Assembly: GCA_023145575.1 (NCBI GenBank)
Contig: JAGLDN010000060.1
Span: 1 to 16,170, forward strand
Source: Psychromonas sp.
Lineage (GTDB): Bacteria; Pseudomonadota; Gammaproteobacteria; Enterobacterales; Psychromonadaceae
DNA length: 16,170 nt
Direction: 5' to 3'
Of this stretch, positions 14,982-16,170 are shown piece after piece; the stretch's first letter is position 1; each line of letters starts with the position of its first letter. Made by a program: the position numbers and the translations under genes. The notes under the pieces are model-generated. The model ran no database searches. It was not told the origin of the DNA and worked only from the letters and a program-made list of their open reading frames with translations.

Positions 14982-16060
14982 ATGCCAGAGAATTTTTTTG
15001 ATGTGTTTGGTTTTAATACCTTTCGGAAAGGTCAAAAGGCAGTGATTGACCACGAAATGCAAGGTAAAGATGCGCTTGTTGTTATGCCAATAGTGGTGGT
15101 AAAAATCAGTGTCTTCAAATTACAGCAGTGCTGCAAGAGAGTGTCACCGTAATTGTTTAACCGTTGATTTCGTTAATGAAAGATCAGGTTGATACATTGC
15201 TAGCTTGTGATGTAAAAGTGGGCTATTTAAATTCATTACTCTCGTATCAAACGTAAAATAAAATTATTACAGATTTGCACGCTGGGGAGTTTAAATTATT
15301 GTATATTCCTTCTGAGCGATTATTGCACCATGATTTCAATGTGCGTTTAAATCAGATTAATATTAATTTGTTTGCGATTGATGATCCGCACTGTATGCTG
15401 CAGTGCGGACATGATTTTAGGCCACAAGATGCACGGCTGAGCTGTTTAAAATTACAGTTTCAATAACTCCTGTTGTTGCACTAACCGTAACAGCCGATCA
15501 TGCAAACACAAAAAGGTATACTTGCGCGGCTTGATCTTCATGATCCGTTAGTAGCCATCCATACTTTTGACCGTTTAAATATTGAGTATCTACTGATTAA
15601 AAAATATAAAGCAGTTATTCAATTGCTTAATTATTTTGGTCAATCCAGTAAATTAGCCTGTGCAAATTGTAATGTTTACCTCAATCCAGCGGAAAGTTAT
15701 CATGCAACGCAGGATGCACAAAAAATACTTTTTTCATTTATCGGATAGGGTAATATTTTTGTCTCGTGTATGTTGTCGAAGTATTGCGTGGTGCGAAAAC
15801 GGTATGGGTGCAGAATTTAGGACACGATAAACTTTCCACGTATGGAATAGGTGCGGATAGGCCGGTTGAACATTGGTTAATCTTATTGCTGTGGTTAATT
15901 AATCGCGGATTATTGATGCAAAATTTAACGCGTGGATCGGCATTACAACTTACTTAAGTGTCACGCCCAATTTTAAAAGCACAAGAAACGCTTTACCTTG
16001 CTGTGTCACGCTTACAAATAGTTAAATCTAACAATAAATCCAAAAAAGAGCGCTTTGTTC
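14982..16060 (+). pseudogene. recQ: RecQ DNA helicase, inactivated and internally deleted
   Basis: RecQ is a 3'-5' DNA helicase of recombination and repair. The remnant keeps family order. First comes FDVFGFNTFRKGQ (15000s), then LVVMP followed by a one-base loss inside Walker A (MPTGGGKS; the remainder reads GGKNQC). PLISLMKDQVD follows a TAA, then LLYIPSERLL, DDPHCMLQCGHDFRP (normally DEAHCISQWGHDFRP) and VALTVTAD. HTFDRLNIEYLLIKKYK is joined straight to AVIQLLNYFGQSSKLACANC, so about 160 residues carrying most of the second helicase domain are gone. The zinc-site CANC is kept but the next Cys is Tyr. YVVEVLRGAKT, LGHDKLSTYGIG and SALQLT are the winged-helix region, followed by PILKAQETLYLAVSRLQIVK. 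The HRDC domain is absent. The frames at 15275, 15500 and 15766 are pieces of this one gene. Confidence 0.93.
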
Positions 16061-16063
16061 CTA

Positions 16064-16170
16064 GGGGCTGTTGATCTTTGTTTAAATAGTGTGCAGTGAA
16101 GAAGGATAATCTCGTATAATTCACTTCACGAAAAACAAATACAACGACATTACCATGCCCCGATTAATGC
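16064..16170 (+). mobile_element. Possible left end of an insertion sequence (IS5-like), cut by window edge
   Basis: RecQ similarity stops near 16060 and is followed by CTAG (16062-16065), then GGGCTGTTGATCTTTG, which looks like an IS terminus. A TATAAT (16115-16120) precedes an ATG at 16155 reading MPRLM to the window edge. Several IS5-family transposases begin in a similar way, and IS5-group elements favour a 4-bp YTAR target such as CTAG. Only five codons are visible, so the family is a tentative guess. Confidence 0.4.

Noticed and set aside
15275..15957. Three separate small genes at 15275, 15500 and 15766
   Set aside because: Their translations are consecutive RecQ segments in different frames, so they are fragments of one pseudogene.
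1..16170. CRISPR array, tRNA or rRNA genes
   Set aside because: No regularly spaced short repeats with unique spacers, no cloverleaf-like tRNA sequence and no rRNA motif were seen on either strand by eye.

Overview
The window is a low-GC stretch of a gammaproteobacterial chromosome. Gene content (PldB, YigL, GlpT, PlsB, TrkH, flavodoxin-type HemG, RecQ) matches Enterobacterales or the related Orbales. The AT richness, wide intergenic gaps, decayed insertion sequences and a broken recQ suggest a host-associated lineage losing genes. That placement is inference; no rRNA or other decisive marker is present.

Layout, left to right. 1-389: a degenerate dispersed repeat leading into a promoter. 390-2260: pldB-yigL, overlapping genes in one operon, as in Escherichia coli. 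2261-3487: a second repeat copy with a terminator-like hairpin, then the tail of a dead IS21-type istB, then unexplained sequence. 3488-5925: glpT and a secreted glycerophosphodiester phosphodiesterase (GDPD). 5926-6868: a hairpin and more repeat copies. 6869-9217: plsB. 9218-9701: a repeat fragment and a duplicated stem-loop. 9702-10097: a single-domain rhodanese. 10098-10429: an inverted repeat copy and a terminator-like hairpin. 10430-13851: trkH-hemG-diguanylate cyclase, tightly packed and probably one transcript. 13864-14900: a dead IS30-family element on the minus strand. 14982 to about 16060: a recQ pseudogene with stops, frameshifts and an internal deletion, apparently cut off by the start of another insertion sequence, possibly IS5-like, that runs off the window.

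Function. The left half reads as a phospholipid salvage set. PldB, which here carries a signal peptide, would deacylate lysophospholipids. The secreted phosphodiesterase would release glycerol-3-phosphate, GlpT would import it, and PlsB would acylate it for new phospholipid. In E. coli these genes lie at separate loci. The right half is a K+ channel subunit, a haem-synthesis enzyme and a c-di-GMP cyclase with an extracytoplasmic sensor.

No clearly new defence or mobile system was found. The least explained material is the repeat family: at least four copies of about 190-300 bp with TATACCC-type ends and a GC-rich central hairpin in several, plus loose end fragments, filling nearly every large intergenic gap.
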